Assembly (NCBI RefSeq): GCF_026342405.1
Contig: NZ_JAPEMU010000001.1
Location: forward strand, 9,238,001 to 9,302,000
Direction: 5' to 3'
From: Kitasatospora sp. NBC_00240
GTDB taxonomy: Bacteria; Actinomycetota; Actinomycetes; Streptomycetales; Streptomycetaceae
DNA: 64,000 nt
Below, piece by piece: positions 51,292 through 60,959 of this stretch (its first letter is position 1; every line of letters starts with the position of its first letter). Both the position numbers and the translations under genes were made by a program. Below the pieces are notes generated by a model. The model saw only the letters and a list, made by a program, of their open reading frames with translations, had not been told where the DNA came from and did no database searches.

Positions 51292-52185
51292 ATGCCATCA
51301 AATGAACAGATAGTCCATCAGGCCCTGGGCCGGATCGAGGCCGGGTACGTCTTTCCGGAGAAGACCGCGGCCGTCGACGCCGCGATCCGGCGCCGGCTGG
51401 CGCAGGGCGAGTACGGCGGCTTGGACGGGCCGTCCCTGTGCGAGGCGGTGACCTCGCATCTTCAGGAGGTGTGCCCCGACAAGCACCTGCGGCTGCTCTG
51501 GGTCGATCAGCCGCAGTCGCTGGACCCGGCGGACGACGACAAGGGACGGGCGGCGTTCCGCGCGTTGCTCAGGGCGGAGAACCAGGGGATCCGCCGCGTC
51601 GAGCAACTGGAGGGGAACATCGGGCTCGTGGACGTGCGCTGGATCGCCTCCGCGGACGAGGGCGCCGCCACGATCGGCGCGGCCATGCAGCTGGTCGCGG
51701 GCAGCTCGGCGCTCGTTGTGGACCTGCGCGAGTGCCGCGGCGGGGCACCGGAGGGGGCGGCGATGTGGTGCAGCTACTTCTTCCCCGACGACCAGGTGCA
51801 CCTCAACGACTTCTACGAACGCTCCACCGGCGCCACCCGGCAGTTCTGGACGGCCGCGCACCTTCCCGCACCGCGCTACACCGGCCGCCCCGTCCTCGTC
51901 CTCACCAGCTCGGTCACCTTCTCCGGCGGCGAGGACGTGGCGTACACCCTGCAGGCGCACGGCCGCGCCGAACTCGTCGGCGAGACGACGCGCGGCGGGG
52001 CACACCCGACGGACCGTCACCCGGTCACGGAACACATCATGGTGACCGTGCCGACCGCCCGGACGATCAACAGCGTCACCGGCACCAACTGGGAAGGCAC
52101 CGGTGTGGTCCCGGACATCGCCGCACCGGCGGGCGAGGCGCTCGACGTGGCACTCAGGACCGCCCTGGAGCGCCTGGGCGCGTAG
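51292..52185 (+). CDS. S41 family peptidase (IRBP/C-terminal-processing type)
   Basis: 297 residues. N-terminal helical cap, then the S41 core: GIRRVEQLEGNIGLVDVRWI, LVVDLRECRGGAPEGAAMWC, VLTSSVTFSGGEDVAYTLQA (catalytic Ser in SVTFSGGE), LVGETTRGGAHPTDRHPV, WEGTGVVPDIAAPAGEALDV. No PDZ domain and no signal peptide. Peptidase activity inferred. Confidence 0.87.
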   Translation: MPSNEQIVHQALGRIEAGYVFPEKTAAVDAAIRRRLAQGEYGGLDGPSLCEAVTSHLQEVCPDKHLRLLWVDQPQSLDPADDDKGRAAFRALLRAENQGIRRVEQLEGNIGLVDVRWIASADEGAATIGAAMQLVAGSSALVVDLRECRGGAPEGAAMWCSYFFPDDQVHLNDFYERSTGATRQFWTAAHLPAPRYTGRPVLVLTSSVTFSGGEDVAYTLQAHGRAELVGETTRGGAHPTDRHPVTEHIMVTVPTARTINSVTGTNWEGTGVVPDIAAPAGEALDVALRTALERLGA

Positions 52186-52499
52186 GCCGGTCCGGCCTCA
52201 GGTGCTGCCGGAGGGGGCAGCACACGCCGGACGGCGACGGACGGCGTGGGCGCCCCGGAAGCGCCGGGCGTCGGCCGTGGCTGATCCGCCGGCCGCGGTG
52301 GTCGCCGTCACGGCGGTGGGCCCGCGGTGGACCGGACGACAAGACCCGCAGCAGGCCCCGCACGGCCGCCGCCATCGCCAGCGCCGCGGACCCGGTCCCG
52401 CGCGGCACCCTTCGGCCGGGGCCAGGGCCGGGGCCGTTGCGGGGCATGACGTCGGCTGTGCGGCGCGGTGCGATGAACGGTCGGCCTGCCCGGGGCAGC
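52186..52499. other. Gap between the S41 gene and a ThDP-enzyme relic
   Basis: I see no gene or clear signal in these 314 bases. Confidence 0.4.
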
Positions 52500-53035
52500 C
52501 GGTTCCTGATGATCGGTCAGGACGGCGAGCGGTACCGGACCGGGGGTGTCGGAGGCCCGCCGGACGGGGTCGTCAAGCTCCCCGGGGTCGGTCACCCGGA
52601 TTCCCGTCATGCCCAGGGCGCCGGCGACGGCGGCGAAGTCGGGATCGTCCAGCTCCGTACCGAACTCGGGCAGGCCGACCTGCTCCTGCTCAAGCTTGAC
52701 CATGCCGAGCCTGCGGTTGTCGAAGACCATCAGGTTCACGGGCAGGCGGTAGCTCTTGATCGTCATCAGGTAACCCAGCAACATGCTCAGCCCGCCGTCG
52801 CCGCAGAACGCGACCACCTGCCGGTCGGGCGCCCACAGCTGCGCGCCGGGGGCCTGGGGCATCGCGTTGGCCATCGAGCCGAGATTGCAGGAGCCGAGCA
52901 GGCGCCGCCGGTCGTGCATGGTGACGAACCGCGAGAGCCAGACTGTGGCCGTACCGGTGCCGGAGGTGAAGATCGCGTCCGGGGGCGCGTAGGCGTTCAC
53001 CGCTGCGGCCAGGGCCTCGGGGCGGGGCGCACGTC
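52500..53035 (-). pseudogene. Thiamine-diphosphate enzyme (pyruvate-oxidase-like) fragment
   Basis: NAYAPPDAIFTSGTGTATVW, RRLLGSCNLGSMANAMPQA, the ThDP motif VAFCGDGGLSMLLGYLM ... LPVNLMVFDNRRLGMVKLEQ, then ELDDPDFAAVAGALGMTGIR. This is most of the pyrophosphate-binding (C-terminal) domain of POX-type enzymes; the first two domains are missing. The normal end is lost near 52520, where the frame slides. Confidence 0.78.
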
Positions 53036-53308
53036 ATGTTCCCGGAGCCGGGGGACGCCGGCCCCGCCTGACCTCGGCCGGCCGAGGTTCACCTGCGGGC
53101 CGGCCGGCGCCGTGTCGGGCCGCGGGGGATCCACGTCGCGCTGGTCCACCAGAACCTGCCTGGCGTCCTCACCACCGCTGGCGCGAGGCCTGACCTGTGG
53201 TCCGGCCAGGTGTCTTCCCCGCGTGGGTCGCCGTTGCGGGGGTAGGCGCCGCTAAGCCGTCCTGCTCCGGCCGGAGCAGTGGTGGAACCTCCAGGAGCGG
53301 AGACGTCG

Positions 53309-54583
53309 ATGACCACCGCGAACGCGTCGTCCACCCCCGTCGGACTGTTCGCCAACCGCTATCGGGTCCAGGGACACCTGGGCAGCGGTGGCGCCGCCGA
53401 GGTGGTGCGCGCCGTCGACGAGCGGCTGGAGCGCCCGGTGGCCCTCAAGGTCTTCCGGGCCGGGGCCGGAGCGGAGGCCGCCGAACGCTTCGCTCTGGAG
53501 GGCCGGACGCTGGCCCGACTGCGGCACCCGGGCCTGGTGCAGGTGTACGACTACGGCCATTGGGACGAACGGCCCTTCCTCGTACTGGAACTGATCGAGG
53601 GCCCGACGCTGCGGGATGTCCTTCGGCGTGAGCCGCTGTCACCATCGGCGGCGGCACGCCTGGGAACCCGGCTGGCCAACACGCTGTCCTTCGTCCACGG
53701 GCACGGCATCGTCCACCGGGACGTCAAGCCGGCCAACATCCTCATCGGCGCGGGTGGGGCGCCGCGGCTCGCGGATTTCGGTGTCGCCCGGCTCACCGGG
53801 GACGCCGCCGTCACCCGGACGGGATTCGTCGTCGGCACTCCGGCCTACCTGGCACCGGAGCAGATCCGTGGCCGGCAGGCACAGCCGGCCGCCGACGTCT
53901 ACGCACTGGGCCTCGTTCTCCTCGAATGCCTCACGGGACGTCGCGAGTACGGCGGCGCGCCGCTCGAAGCCGCCGCCGCGCGCCTGCACCGCGCGCCTGC
54001 CGTACCCGGAGGCCTCCCCGCCCTGCTCCGGCAGGTCCTGCGAAGGATGACACTCACCGACCCGCGGCAGCGACCGTCGGCGATCGAGTGCGCCGAGGTG
54101 CTCGGGGAGGTCATGTCGGCCGCCGGTGCGGTCCGTACGCAAGCCCTGCACCTGCCGGCACCCTTGGTGCGGCCTGAACCCCCGCACCCCACGTCCGCAC
54201 CGGCCGCACCGCCGACGCCGGCACGCCGAAGGCGCGGGGTTTCCCTGGCGGCCGCGACCGTCCTGGGGCTGGCCGCACTGGCGGGTGGTAGCACTCTCGG
54301 CGCTGCTCCTCCCGCGGTGACCCCGGCGCCCGCCGCCCCGGCGGGCGGGCCGGACCCGGCCGGCAGCACCTCAACGCCGCGGGCGGACGTACCCGCGGCC
54401 GGCGTACCGGCAGCCGCTCCGAGCGCGGGCACCGCCCCAGCCACGGATACGTCGGGGTCCGCTCTCCCGTCGGCTCCCACCGCCGGCTCTGGTCCGGCGA
54501 CGCACGCGCCCTCCAAGAACAACGCAAACGGGAACGGCAACGGCAATCAGACCACGCCTGTGAAGGCCAAGAGGAAGCACTGA
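53309..54583 (+). CDS. Membrane Ser/Thr protein kinase (Hanks type)
   Basis: 424 residues. Kinase domain 20-265: LGSGGAAEVVRAVD (P-loop), VALKVF (Lys), HRDVKPANILI (catalytic loop), ADFGVARL (DFG), TPAYLAPEQIRG (activation/P+1), ADVYALGLVLLECLTG. Then a linker, a membrane segment (GVSLAAATVLGLAALAGGST) and a ~90-residue Ala/Pro/Ser-rich outer tail ending NNANGNGNGNQ ... KAKRKH, without PASTA domains. GGAG precedes ATG 53309. Substrates unknown. Confidence 0.93.
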   Translation: MTTANASSTPVGLFANRYRVQGHLGSGGAAEVVRAVDERLERPVALKVFRAGAGAEAAERFALEGRTLARLRHPGLVQVYDYGHWDERPFLVLELIEGPTLRDVLRREPLSPSAAARLGTRLANTLSFVHGHGIVHRDVKPANILIGAGGAPRLADFGVARLTGDAAVTRTGFVVGTPAYLAPEQIRGRQAQPAADVYALGLVLLECLTGRREYGGAPLEAAAARLHRAPAVPGGLPALLRQVLRRMTLTDPRQRPSAIECAEVLGEVMSAAGAVRTQALHLPAPLVRPEPPHPTSAPAAPPTPARRRRGVSLAAATVLGLAALAGGSTLGAAPPAVTPAPAAPAGGPDPAGSTSTPRADVPAAGVPAAAPSAGTAPATDTSGSALPSAPTAGSGPATHAPSKNNANGNGNGNQTTPVKAKRKH

Positions 54584-55295
54584 TCCACAGCCGCGCGGCA
54601 GGCACGGGCAAGGCTGCGAAAGGTCGCACGGGGTTGCTCTCTCGCCCGGCCTGACCGGGGCCGGCGGGCGGGACGGGGTGTCCTGAGTGACGCTCACATG
54701 TCGAACGGTCAGCGGCCCGGTTCCCTTGTCGAAAATGGGACTGCTTCATTGAGATGCGCGCCGGTCACAAAACCGGTCTCGCAAGGCCTGGCGGCCGGCC
54801 GGGGTCGTCCGGCCGACACCCCTTGCCCTGCGGGCCGCCCGGGGCCAGCGGCGGGAGGGCACCGCGGGCGCCGCCCTGGCCGCCGGCGCCGGGACGGCGA
54901 CCGCCGCCACGGCCGCCGCAGCGCCGACGGACACCGCGTACGTGAGTCCCCGCTGCCCGCCGGCGTTCCGCCGTCCCGGCCCGTCGTCGGCCGTCCCCGG
55001 GCTGCCCTCCGGCCTGCTGCCCTTACGGCACCACAGTCACCGACGGCGGCCGCTACGCCTGGGCGAACGACCCGGTGATCGGACTACGCCGGCCGGCCAC
55101 GACGTGACAAACCCGCTCGGCAGCCCGGTCGGTGTCCTGGCGCACCGGCCGGTCGCCGGAGACGGGTACGCCCCCGGGCCCGACCCGGTGGACGCCCTTC
55201 CGAGTCGCGCGGGCCGCGGTCGCCCGGCCGGATGTGCCGGTGGTCCGGGGCAGGGAACGGGCAGCCCGGGTGGGCCCGGACCGCCCCTCGTCGCG
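54584..55295. other. Gap with remains of a secreted-protein gene
   Basis: No intact gene. On the plus strand 54870-55170 there are coding-like pieces in several frames (AATAAAAPTDTAYVSP like the end of a signal peptide; YGTTVTDGGRYAWANDPVIG; NPLGSPVGVLAHRPV). I take this as a decayed secreted-protein gene, with low certainty. Confidence 0.3.
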
Positions 55296-56414
55296 CTACC
55301 GGTACAGGCCGTCGTAGGCGGCCATGACGATCTCCATGCCGCGGTTGTCCTCGTGCTGCTCCCGGTCGATCATCTGGTTCATCACATAGGCCACCGTCAG
55401 CCGCGAGCCGGGATCGCTCACGACCAGCGAACCGCCCCAGCCGCCCCAGCCGAAGGTGTTGCCGAACCTGCCGAAACCCACCGTCCAGGACATCGGAGTC
55501 CCCAGCACGCGGTCGTCACCGCGGAACACTTCCTGCCACGCGGGCTCGCAACCCCGGGGGGACAGCAGTCGCACGCCACCGGCCGAACCCTGGTTCGCCA
55601 GCACCGACTGCGCGAGGGCCACCGAGCGCGCGTTGCCGAAACCGTTCACCGCGGGGATCTGTGCACGGCGCCAGGCTGTGGAGTTGGCGTCCTTGACGCG
55701 GATCGCGGCACCGGCGTTCTCCCGGCGGGTGCCGTCCGGTCCCGGCGGTGCGCTGGACGCGTACTCGTCGGTCAGTGACGGCGGCGGGATGAGCGGTGCG
55801 ACGCGGTGGTCGTGCTCGGGGGAGAGCCCGATGTGGAAGTCCGCGCCCAGCGGTTCGGCCACCTCCTCGGCGAAGAACCGGCCGAGGCTGCGACCCGTGA
55901 TGCGGCGGACGATCTCGCCCACGAGGAAACCGAAGGTGAGCGCGTGGTAGCCGGCGGCCGTACCCGGCTCCCACGCGGGGGCCTGCGCGGCCAGCCCCGC
56001 CGTCACGCTCTCCCAGTCGTAGAGCTCCTCCACCACCGCCGGCCCGGACAGCTCCGGCAGCCCCGCGGTGTGCGACAGCACGTGCCGCACCAGCGTGCCC
56101 TCCTTGCCGGCCGCCGCGAACTCGGGCCAGTAGGCGGCGACCGGCGCGGAGAGGTCGAGATCGCCCCGGTCGGCCAGAATCAGCGCGCACAGGGCGGTCA
56201 TGTTCTTGGACACCGAGTTCACACCGACGAGGGTGTCGCGCTCCCAGCCGACGGAGCGGTCCGCGTCGGCGTACCCGCCCCAGATGTCGACCACCTGCTC
56301 GCCCTCGAGGTAGACGGCGGCCGAGGCACCCACGTCGTCCTTGCCGAGCAGAGTCGCAAGGGCCGCACGGACTGCGTCGAACCGCGGTTCGCAAGCTCCC
56401 TCAATATCAGCCAT
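55296..56414 (-). CDS. Beta-lactamase-family serine hydrolase (EstB-like)
   Basis: 372 residues from ATG 56414. Motifs: SVSK (nucleophile Ser and Lys) in NSVSKNMTALCALILADRG, YHA in TAAGYHALTFGFLVGEIVRR, and HTAGLPELSG after helix 2; end region FGWGGWGGSLVVSDPGSRLT. Class C-like esterase or peptidase; no signal peptide, so cytoplasmic. Probably acts on esters rather than beta-lactams. Confidence 0.9.
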   Translation of the reverse strand: MADIEGACEPRFDAVRAALATLLGKDDVGASAAVYLEGEQVVDIWGGYADADRSVGWERDTLVGVNSVSKNMTALCALILADRGDLDLSAPVAAYWPEFAAAGKEGTLVRHVLSHTAGLPELSGPAVVEELYDWESVTAGLAAQAPAWEPGTAAGYHALTFGFLVGEIVRRITGRSLGRFFAEEVAEPLGADFHIGLSPEHDHRVAPLIPPPSLTDEYASSAPPGPDGTRRENAGAAIRVKDANSTAWRRAQIPAVNGFGNARSVALAQSVLANQGSAGGVRLLSPRGCEPAWQEVFRGDDRVLGTPMSWTVGFGRFGNTFGWGGWGGSLVVSDPGSRLTVAYVMNQMIDREQHEDNRGMEIVMAAYDGLYR

Positions 56415-56603
56415 GGTGAAAGCCTCAGGTAATGCCGAGGCCTCCTGCCCGACAATTCCCGCACCGGTTCTGTCGGGTCGGGCGCGATCAGATCTTCTCC
56501 ACTGTGATGAGCCGGCCCGGCCACCGGGCCGCTGCGGCCGCCCGTGGTCGGCCGGCCGGAGGGCGAGTCCTACGCTGGGTACGAGAAGGAAGGACGGATC
56601 CGC

Positions 56604-57512
56604 GTGCTGGAGCGGCTGAACCAGGCGCTGGACCACCTGGAGGCCTGCCTCGACCGGGAGGTCGACATGGCCGAGGTGGCCCGGATCGCCGCGGTGTCGG
56701 AGTACCACTTCCGTCGGCTGTTCTCCGCGCTCGCCGGAATGCCGCTCCCGGTCTACGTGCGGCGTCGGCGGATGACGCTCGCCGGGGCCGAGGTGCTGGC
56801 CGGGGAGCTGACGCTGCTCGACGTCGCGGTGCGGTTCGGGTACGGCTCGGGCGAGGCGTTCGCCCGAGCGTTCCGCTCGGTGCACGGCATCGGGCCGGGC
56901 GAGGCCCGGCGGACGGGTGCGGTGCTCACGGCGCAGCCGCGGATGTCCTTTCGGGTCGTCGTCGAGGGCAGTACGGCCATGCGGTACCGGATCGTGGAGA
57001 AGGAGCCGTTCCGGGTCGTCGGCCGCAAGGCCCGGCTCCCGCTCGTGCACGAGGGGGTCAACGCCGGCGCCGCGGCGCACCTGGCGAGCCTCGACGAACA
57101 GGCGATCGTCCGGATGAAGCAACTGGCCGGCCAGGAGCCGCAGGGGATCCTGTCGGCGGTGGTGTACCTGACCGACAGCCGGGAGGAGGGCGCCGAGGCG
57201 GACTACTGGATCGGCGTGGTGACCCGCCCCGGGGCGGCCGTCGAGGGCCTCGACACCCTCGACGTGCCGGCCGGCACCTGGGCGGTCTTCGACAACCACG
57301 GGCCCTACCCCAGCGCCCTCCAGGAGCTGTGGCGCGACGTGTTCACGCAGTGGTTCCCCTCGAACCCGTACACGAGCCGGACCGGGCCGGAACTCCTGCG
57401 GACGCGGCCGGTGGAGGTCGGCACGGAGACCGACTCCCAGTTGTGGATCCCGGTCGAGCGGGGCGGCGGGGCATCGGGGCGTCAACACCGTTCCCTGTCA
57501 CCGGAGTCCTAG
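56604..57512 (+). CDS. AraC-type regulator with GyrI-like effector domain
   Basis: 302 residues from GTG 56604 with AAGGAAGGA upstream. AraC double helix-turn-helix at ~1-105: EVDMAEVARIAAVSEYHFRR, FSALAGMPLPVYVRRRRMTL, DVAVRFGYGSGEAFARAFRS. GyrI-like domain at ~130-290 (MRYRIVEKEPFRVVGRKARL, LDVPAGTWAVFDNHGPYPSA, ELWIPVE-like end). Binds a small ligand and DNA. Divergent from the esterase gene, which it may control. Confidence 0.9.
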   Translation: MLERLNQALDHLEACLDREVDMAEVARIAAVSEYHFRRLFSALAGMPLPVYVRRRRMTLAGAEVLAGELTLLDVAVRFGYGSGEAFARAFRSVHGIGPGEARRTGAVLTAQPRMSFRVVVEGSTAMRYRIVEKEPFRVVGRKARLPLVHEGVNAGAAAHLASLDEQAIVRMKQLAGQEPQGILSAVVYLTDSREEGAEADYWIGVVTRPGAAVEGLDTLDVPAGTWAVFDNHGPYPSALQELWRDVFTQWFPSNPYTSRTGPELLRTRPVEVGTETDSQLWIPVERGGGASGRQHRSLSPES

Positions 57513-58023
57513 GTGTACTGACCACGGAGGTTGGTGACACGGCTCACGGCGTGGTGATCTTGAAATGAGTGAGGGCCTTCCGGCTCGGTGTGGATTGCGA
57601 CGTCTAGACCCGGGTGTGAGCGGGTGTTCGAACTCACCTGTCAGCGGACAGTGGCTGACCCGTCGCAACGATTCCTGATGCCGTAGGTCAAGCCGCCAGG
57701 TCCAGAGGTGATGTTCCGGCCTGGTCTGCTGGGCCTGAGTAGCTGGCTCGGCGAAGTCCAAGGACTCCAGATCAGCCTCGACGCCGCCCGCAACAAACTC
57801 GCCTCAAGATGGAAGGGCACCTGCCCGTCCACTGGGGGGCAGAGGGTGGTGAGGTGCTCGGTCGGCTCAGCTCGGGTGAGCGGCCATGCGCGGCGAGGAC
57901 GCGCCGGACGACCGCCCCGGCGGAGACTTCCCGCAGTCCGCCGGCCAGGGCCTGCGTGCGGGCCCGCGACCCGCGGACACCTTCGCGATCGAGCATCGTC
58001 ATGCCTCGTTGGACCCGTCTGTG
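57513..58023. other. Gap with possible transposon or gene remains
   Basis: No supported gene. ATCTTGAAATGAGTGAGGGC at ~57560 is AT-richer than its surroundings and resembles the end of streptomycete IS elements, but I find no transposase. Minus-strand 57850-58020 (LDREGVRGSRARTQALAGGL) looks weakly coding. Confidence 0.3.
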
Positions 58024-58758
58024 TCAGGAGACGGCCGTGTGGAGAATGTCGGCGAGCTCGGTGGGCGCCGACAGCATCGGCCAGTGCCCGGTGGGCAGGT
58101 CGAAGCGCCGCCACGGCGCGTGGTTGAGGAAGTCCAGCATCGGCACCCCGGCATCCAACAGGCCCTGGAAGTCACGGCAGGCGACCAGGACACGGTCCAC
58201 ACCGGGGCCGGGCGCGGCGTGGTCGGCGAGGCGCTGGGTGTAGGTGCCGAACGGCTGAGGAGTGGCACGCGCACGCAGCACGTCCCGCCGGCCCTCATCC
58301 AGCCCCTCGAGGCTGCTGGACAGACCCAGGACCTCGAACGGCGGCATCGACAGCTGCCAGCCGTCGCCGTGGGCCGTGACCTGCCGGCCCAGCTGGTCCG
58401 CTGCCTCCGGCGGCAAGAGGTCGAGCATGCGCATGCCCGCGGCGAACGGGGCACTGTCCACGTAGACCACGCGCTCCAGCCGGTCGCCGAGACGCCCGGC
58501 CGCTCCGGTGACGGGGGCGGCCGCGTAGCTGTGGGCGACCAGGGTGACGTCGTGCAGATCGTTCTTCTCGACGAACTCGGTGATGTCCGCGATGTGCGTG
58601 TCCAGGTCCGTCTGGGGCCCTCCCTCCTCCGCGCGCTCGGCCAGGCCGGTCAGCGTGAGCGGCAGCGCCGTGCGGCCGTACTCCCGCAGTGCGCGGGCGG
58701 TGTCTTCCCAGGCCCAAGCCCCGAGCCAGGCGCCGGGAACGAGTACGAAGGTGGTCAT
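58024..58758 (-). CDS. Alpha/beta hydrolase
   Basis: 244 residues. FVLVPGAWLGAWAWED (oxyanion HG-like loop), nucleophile Ser in VTLVAHSYAAAPVTGA, acid region VDRVLVACRDFQGLLDAG, and catalytic His in TGHWPMLSAPTELADIL. Small-substrate esterase type. Divergent from a WYL regulator with 80 bases between starts, so likely its target. Confidence 0.9.
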   Translation of the reverse strand: MTTFVLVPGAWLGAWAWEDTARALREYGRTALPLTLTGLAERAEEGGPQTDLDTHIADITEFVEKNDLHDVTLVAHSYAAAPVTGAAGRLGDRLERVVYVDSAPFAAGMRMLDLLPPEAADQLGRQVTAHGDGWQLSMPPFEVLGLSSSLEGLDEGRRDVLRARATPQPFGTYTQRLADHAAPGPGVDRVLVACRDFQGLLDAGVPMLDFLNHAPWRRFDLPTGHWPMLSAPTELADILHTAVS

Positions 58759-58785
58759 GTGATCTCCCTGAAGTGAGGTGCTGCA

Positions 58786-58825
58786 TGGAGCGTAGAGTCG
58801 ATACAGGACAGAATCAGCCCTGAAA
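58786..58825. promoter_or_regulatory. Imperfect inverted repeat between hydrolase and WYL regulator genes
   Basis: GTCGATACAGG ... CCTGAAATGTCGA forms an imperfect dyad in the 80-base divergent gap, a plausible operator for the regulator acting on both genes. Confidence 0.5.
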
Positions 58826-58838
58826 TGTCGAGTGATCC

Positions 58839-59804
58839 ATGTCGCATCCCCTGACCCGTGTGCTCACCCTGCTGGAACTGCTTCAGTCGAACGCCGGGCT
58901 TACCGGGGCCGAGCTGGCCGACCAGCTGGACACCGACGTCCGCACCATCCGCCGGTACATCACCCACCTGCGCGACCTGGGCATCCCCGTGCAGGCCGAG
59001 CGCGGCCGCTACGGCGGCTACCGTCTGGCCCGCGGCTACCGGATGCCGCCCCTGGTGCTCACCAATGACGAGGCCCTCGCCGTTGTCCTCGGACTCCTCG
59101 CGGCCGAACGGCTCGGAATGGGTACGACGGTGCTGGCCGGGGCGGGCGCCCGGGCCAAGATCGAGAGGGTGCTTCCGGACTCTCTTCGGGAGCCGCTCGC
59201 CGCCATGCGGGAGACCCTGTCCTTCACCGCGAATGCCGTGATCGCGCAGGCACCCGAGAGCGGCGTCCTGCTTGCACTCGCGTGGGCCTCTCGTACCAGG
59301 ACGACCGTCGGGATCAGGTACCAGTCATGGCGGCAGGACCAGACCGAGCGCGACATCGACCCCTACGGCGTGGTCTTCCATACCGGCCGCTGGTATCTCG
59401 TCGGCCACGACCACCTCCGCGACGACCTGCGAACCTTCCGCATCGACCGCATCGCCTCCGTCACTCCCCGCACGAAAGCCTTCATCATCCCCGACGGCTT
59501 CGACCCCGTCGCCCACCTGACCTCGACCCTCACCCAGGGGCCCTACCGTTGGCAGGTCGAAGTGACGATCCACTGCCCCCTCGACGAGATCGCCCGCAGG
59601 CTGCCGAACACCGCTGTCACGCTCACCGCCCAACCCACCGGCGTTCTGATGCAAGCCCGCGCAGAGCGCCTCGACGGCATGGCACACCTGCTCGCCTCCC
59701 TCGAATGGCCCTTCACCATCCACCATCCCGACGAACTCCGGCCAGCGCTCAAGAATCTGGCCGCCCAGCTCACAGCATCAGCCGAACGCACACTGCCGCA
59801 GTAG
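58839..59804 (+). CDS. WYL-domain transcriptional regulator (YafY-like)
   Basis: 321 residues. DeoR-like HTH at ~1-60: TRVLTLLELLQSNAGLTGAE, LADQLDTDVRTIRRYITHLR. WYL domain at ~145-215 with IRYQSWRQDQTERDIDPYGV and GRWYLVGHDHLRDDLRTFRI; a C-terminal WCX domain follows. Ligand-sensing regulator; autoregulation and control of the divergent hydrolase are inferred. Confidence 0.92.
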   Translation: MSHPLTRVLTLLELLQSNAGLTGAELADQLDTDVRTIRRYITHLRDLGIPVQAERGRYGGYRLARGYRMPPLVLTNDEALAVVLGLLAAERLGMGTTVLAGAGARAKIERVLPDSLREPLAAMRETLSFTANAVIAQAPESGVLLALAWASRTRTTVGIRYQSWRQDQTERDIDPYGVVFHTGRWYLVGHDHLRDDLRTFRIDRIASVTPRTKAFIIPDGFDPVAHLTSTLTQGPYRWQVEVTIHCPLDEIARRLPNTAVTLTAQPTGVLMQARAERLDGMAHLLASLEWPFTIHHPDELRPALKNLAAQLTASAERTLPQ

Positions 59805-60127
59805 AGACCCGCAGTTCGGAAAAGCCACCCGTGCTGCACCCGTGTCCGGGCGGGGCACCGGCGCGCAGTGCTCGTCGAAGGCGGACCGCGCGAGGGAGAA
59901 GGAGAAGCAGACCAAGGCCCTCACGGTGGCCCCCGTTTCGCCCCGGGGCGAAACGGGGCTCCCCGACGGCCTGGCCGACGACCCGCTCGCGGCCGAGCGC
60001 TTCGCCCTCGGCGAGCAGCTGATCCGGGCCGACCAGCTGCTGCTCCAGCTGGACCGTGCGGCGGCGATCGCGGCGAATATGCCGACGGGGGGTCCGTTCC
60101 TACTGGTCGAGAGGGTGAGGCGCGCGC
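59805..60127. other. Gap between WYL regulator and ABC relic
   Basis: No supported gene. A plus frame reads ADDPLAAERFALGEQLIRAD, QLLLQLDRAAAIAANMPTGG, coding-like and helical but not recognised. GTTTCGCCCCGGGGCGAAAC at ~59937-59956 is a perfect 20-bp palindrome. Confidence 0.45.
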
Positions 60128-60775
60128 TCAGGCGCCGTGCCAGGACTTCCACAGCGCCGCGTAGCCGCCGGCGGCCGCCAGGAGTTCGTCGTGGCTGCCG
60201 AGTTCGGTCACCCGGCCGCCGTCCATCACCGCGACCCGGTCCGCGTCGTGCGCGGTGTGCAGACGGTGCGCGATGGCGATCACGGTGCGGCCCTTGAGCA
60301 CGGCCGCCAGGGAACGCTCGGTGTGCCGGGCCGTGGTGGGGTCGAGCAGCGAGGTCGCCTCGTCCAGGATCAGCGTGTGCGGATCGGCCAGCACCACACG
60401 GGCCAGGGCGAGTTGCTGCGCCTGCTGGGCGTCCAGACGGTGCCCGCCGGAGCCGATCACGGTGTCCAGCCCCGTCGGCAGCTCCTCCACCCAGTCGACG
60501 TCGACGGCGGCCAGCACCGCGTGCAGCTGCTGGTCGGTGGCGTCGGGCGCGGCGAGGTGGAGGTTGTCCCGGACGGTGCCCAGGAAGACGTGGTGCTCCT
60601 GGGAGACCAGCACCACGTGCCTGCGCAGCTCGGCCGGGTCCAGCTCGGCGACGGGCACCTGCCCCACCGTCACCCGGCCGGTGCGCGGCACCTCCGCTCC
60701 GGCCAGCAGCCGGCCCAGGGTGGACTTCCCGGCCCCCGAGGGGCCGACCACCGCCAGCCTCGCACAGAGCAGGCC
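60128..60775 (-). pseudogene. ABC exporter nucleotide-binding domain fragment
   Basis: LAVVGPSGAGKSTLGRLLAG (Walker A), VVLVSQEHHVFLGTVRDNLH (Q-loop), RLDAQQAQQLALARVVLADP (degenerate signature), HTLILDEATSLLDPTTARHT (Walker B), IAIAHRLHTAHDADRVAVMD (switch His). The C-terminal NBD is nearly whole, but the six-helix exporter domain and a start are absent; the frame begins abruptly at ~60775. Confidence 0.8.
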
Positions 60776-60959
60776 GAACCGCCGGCCGCCTGCGTGGCTG
60801 CCCGGCCGACCGTGCGGCTTCACCGACGAGAAGGGGCGAGGCGTTCGCCGGGCACGCGGTGCCGGGCGCGAAAGGTCGGGGTGACGTCGGCCCCGGTGGG
60901 GGCTGGTGAGTGGTGTCGACCGAATTCCCTCGGATCCCGCGTCGAAATAGGGTGGTCTC

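Noticed and set aside
57513..57720. Insertion sequence
   Set aside because: Only a short IS-end-like stretch; no transposase, no inverted repeat pair and no target duplication found.
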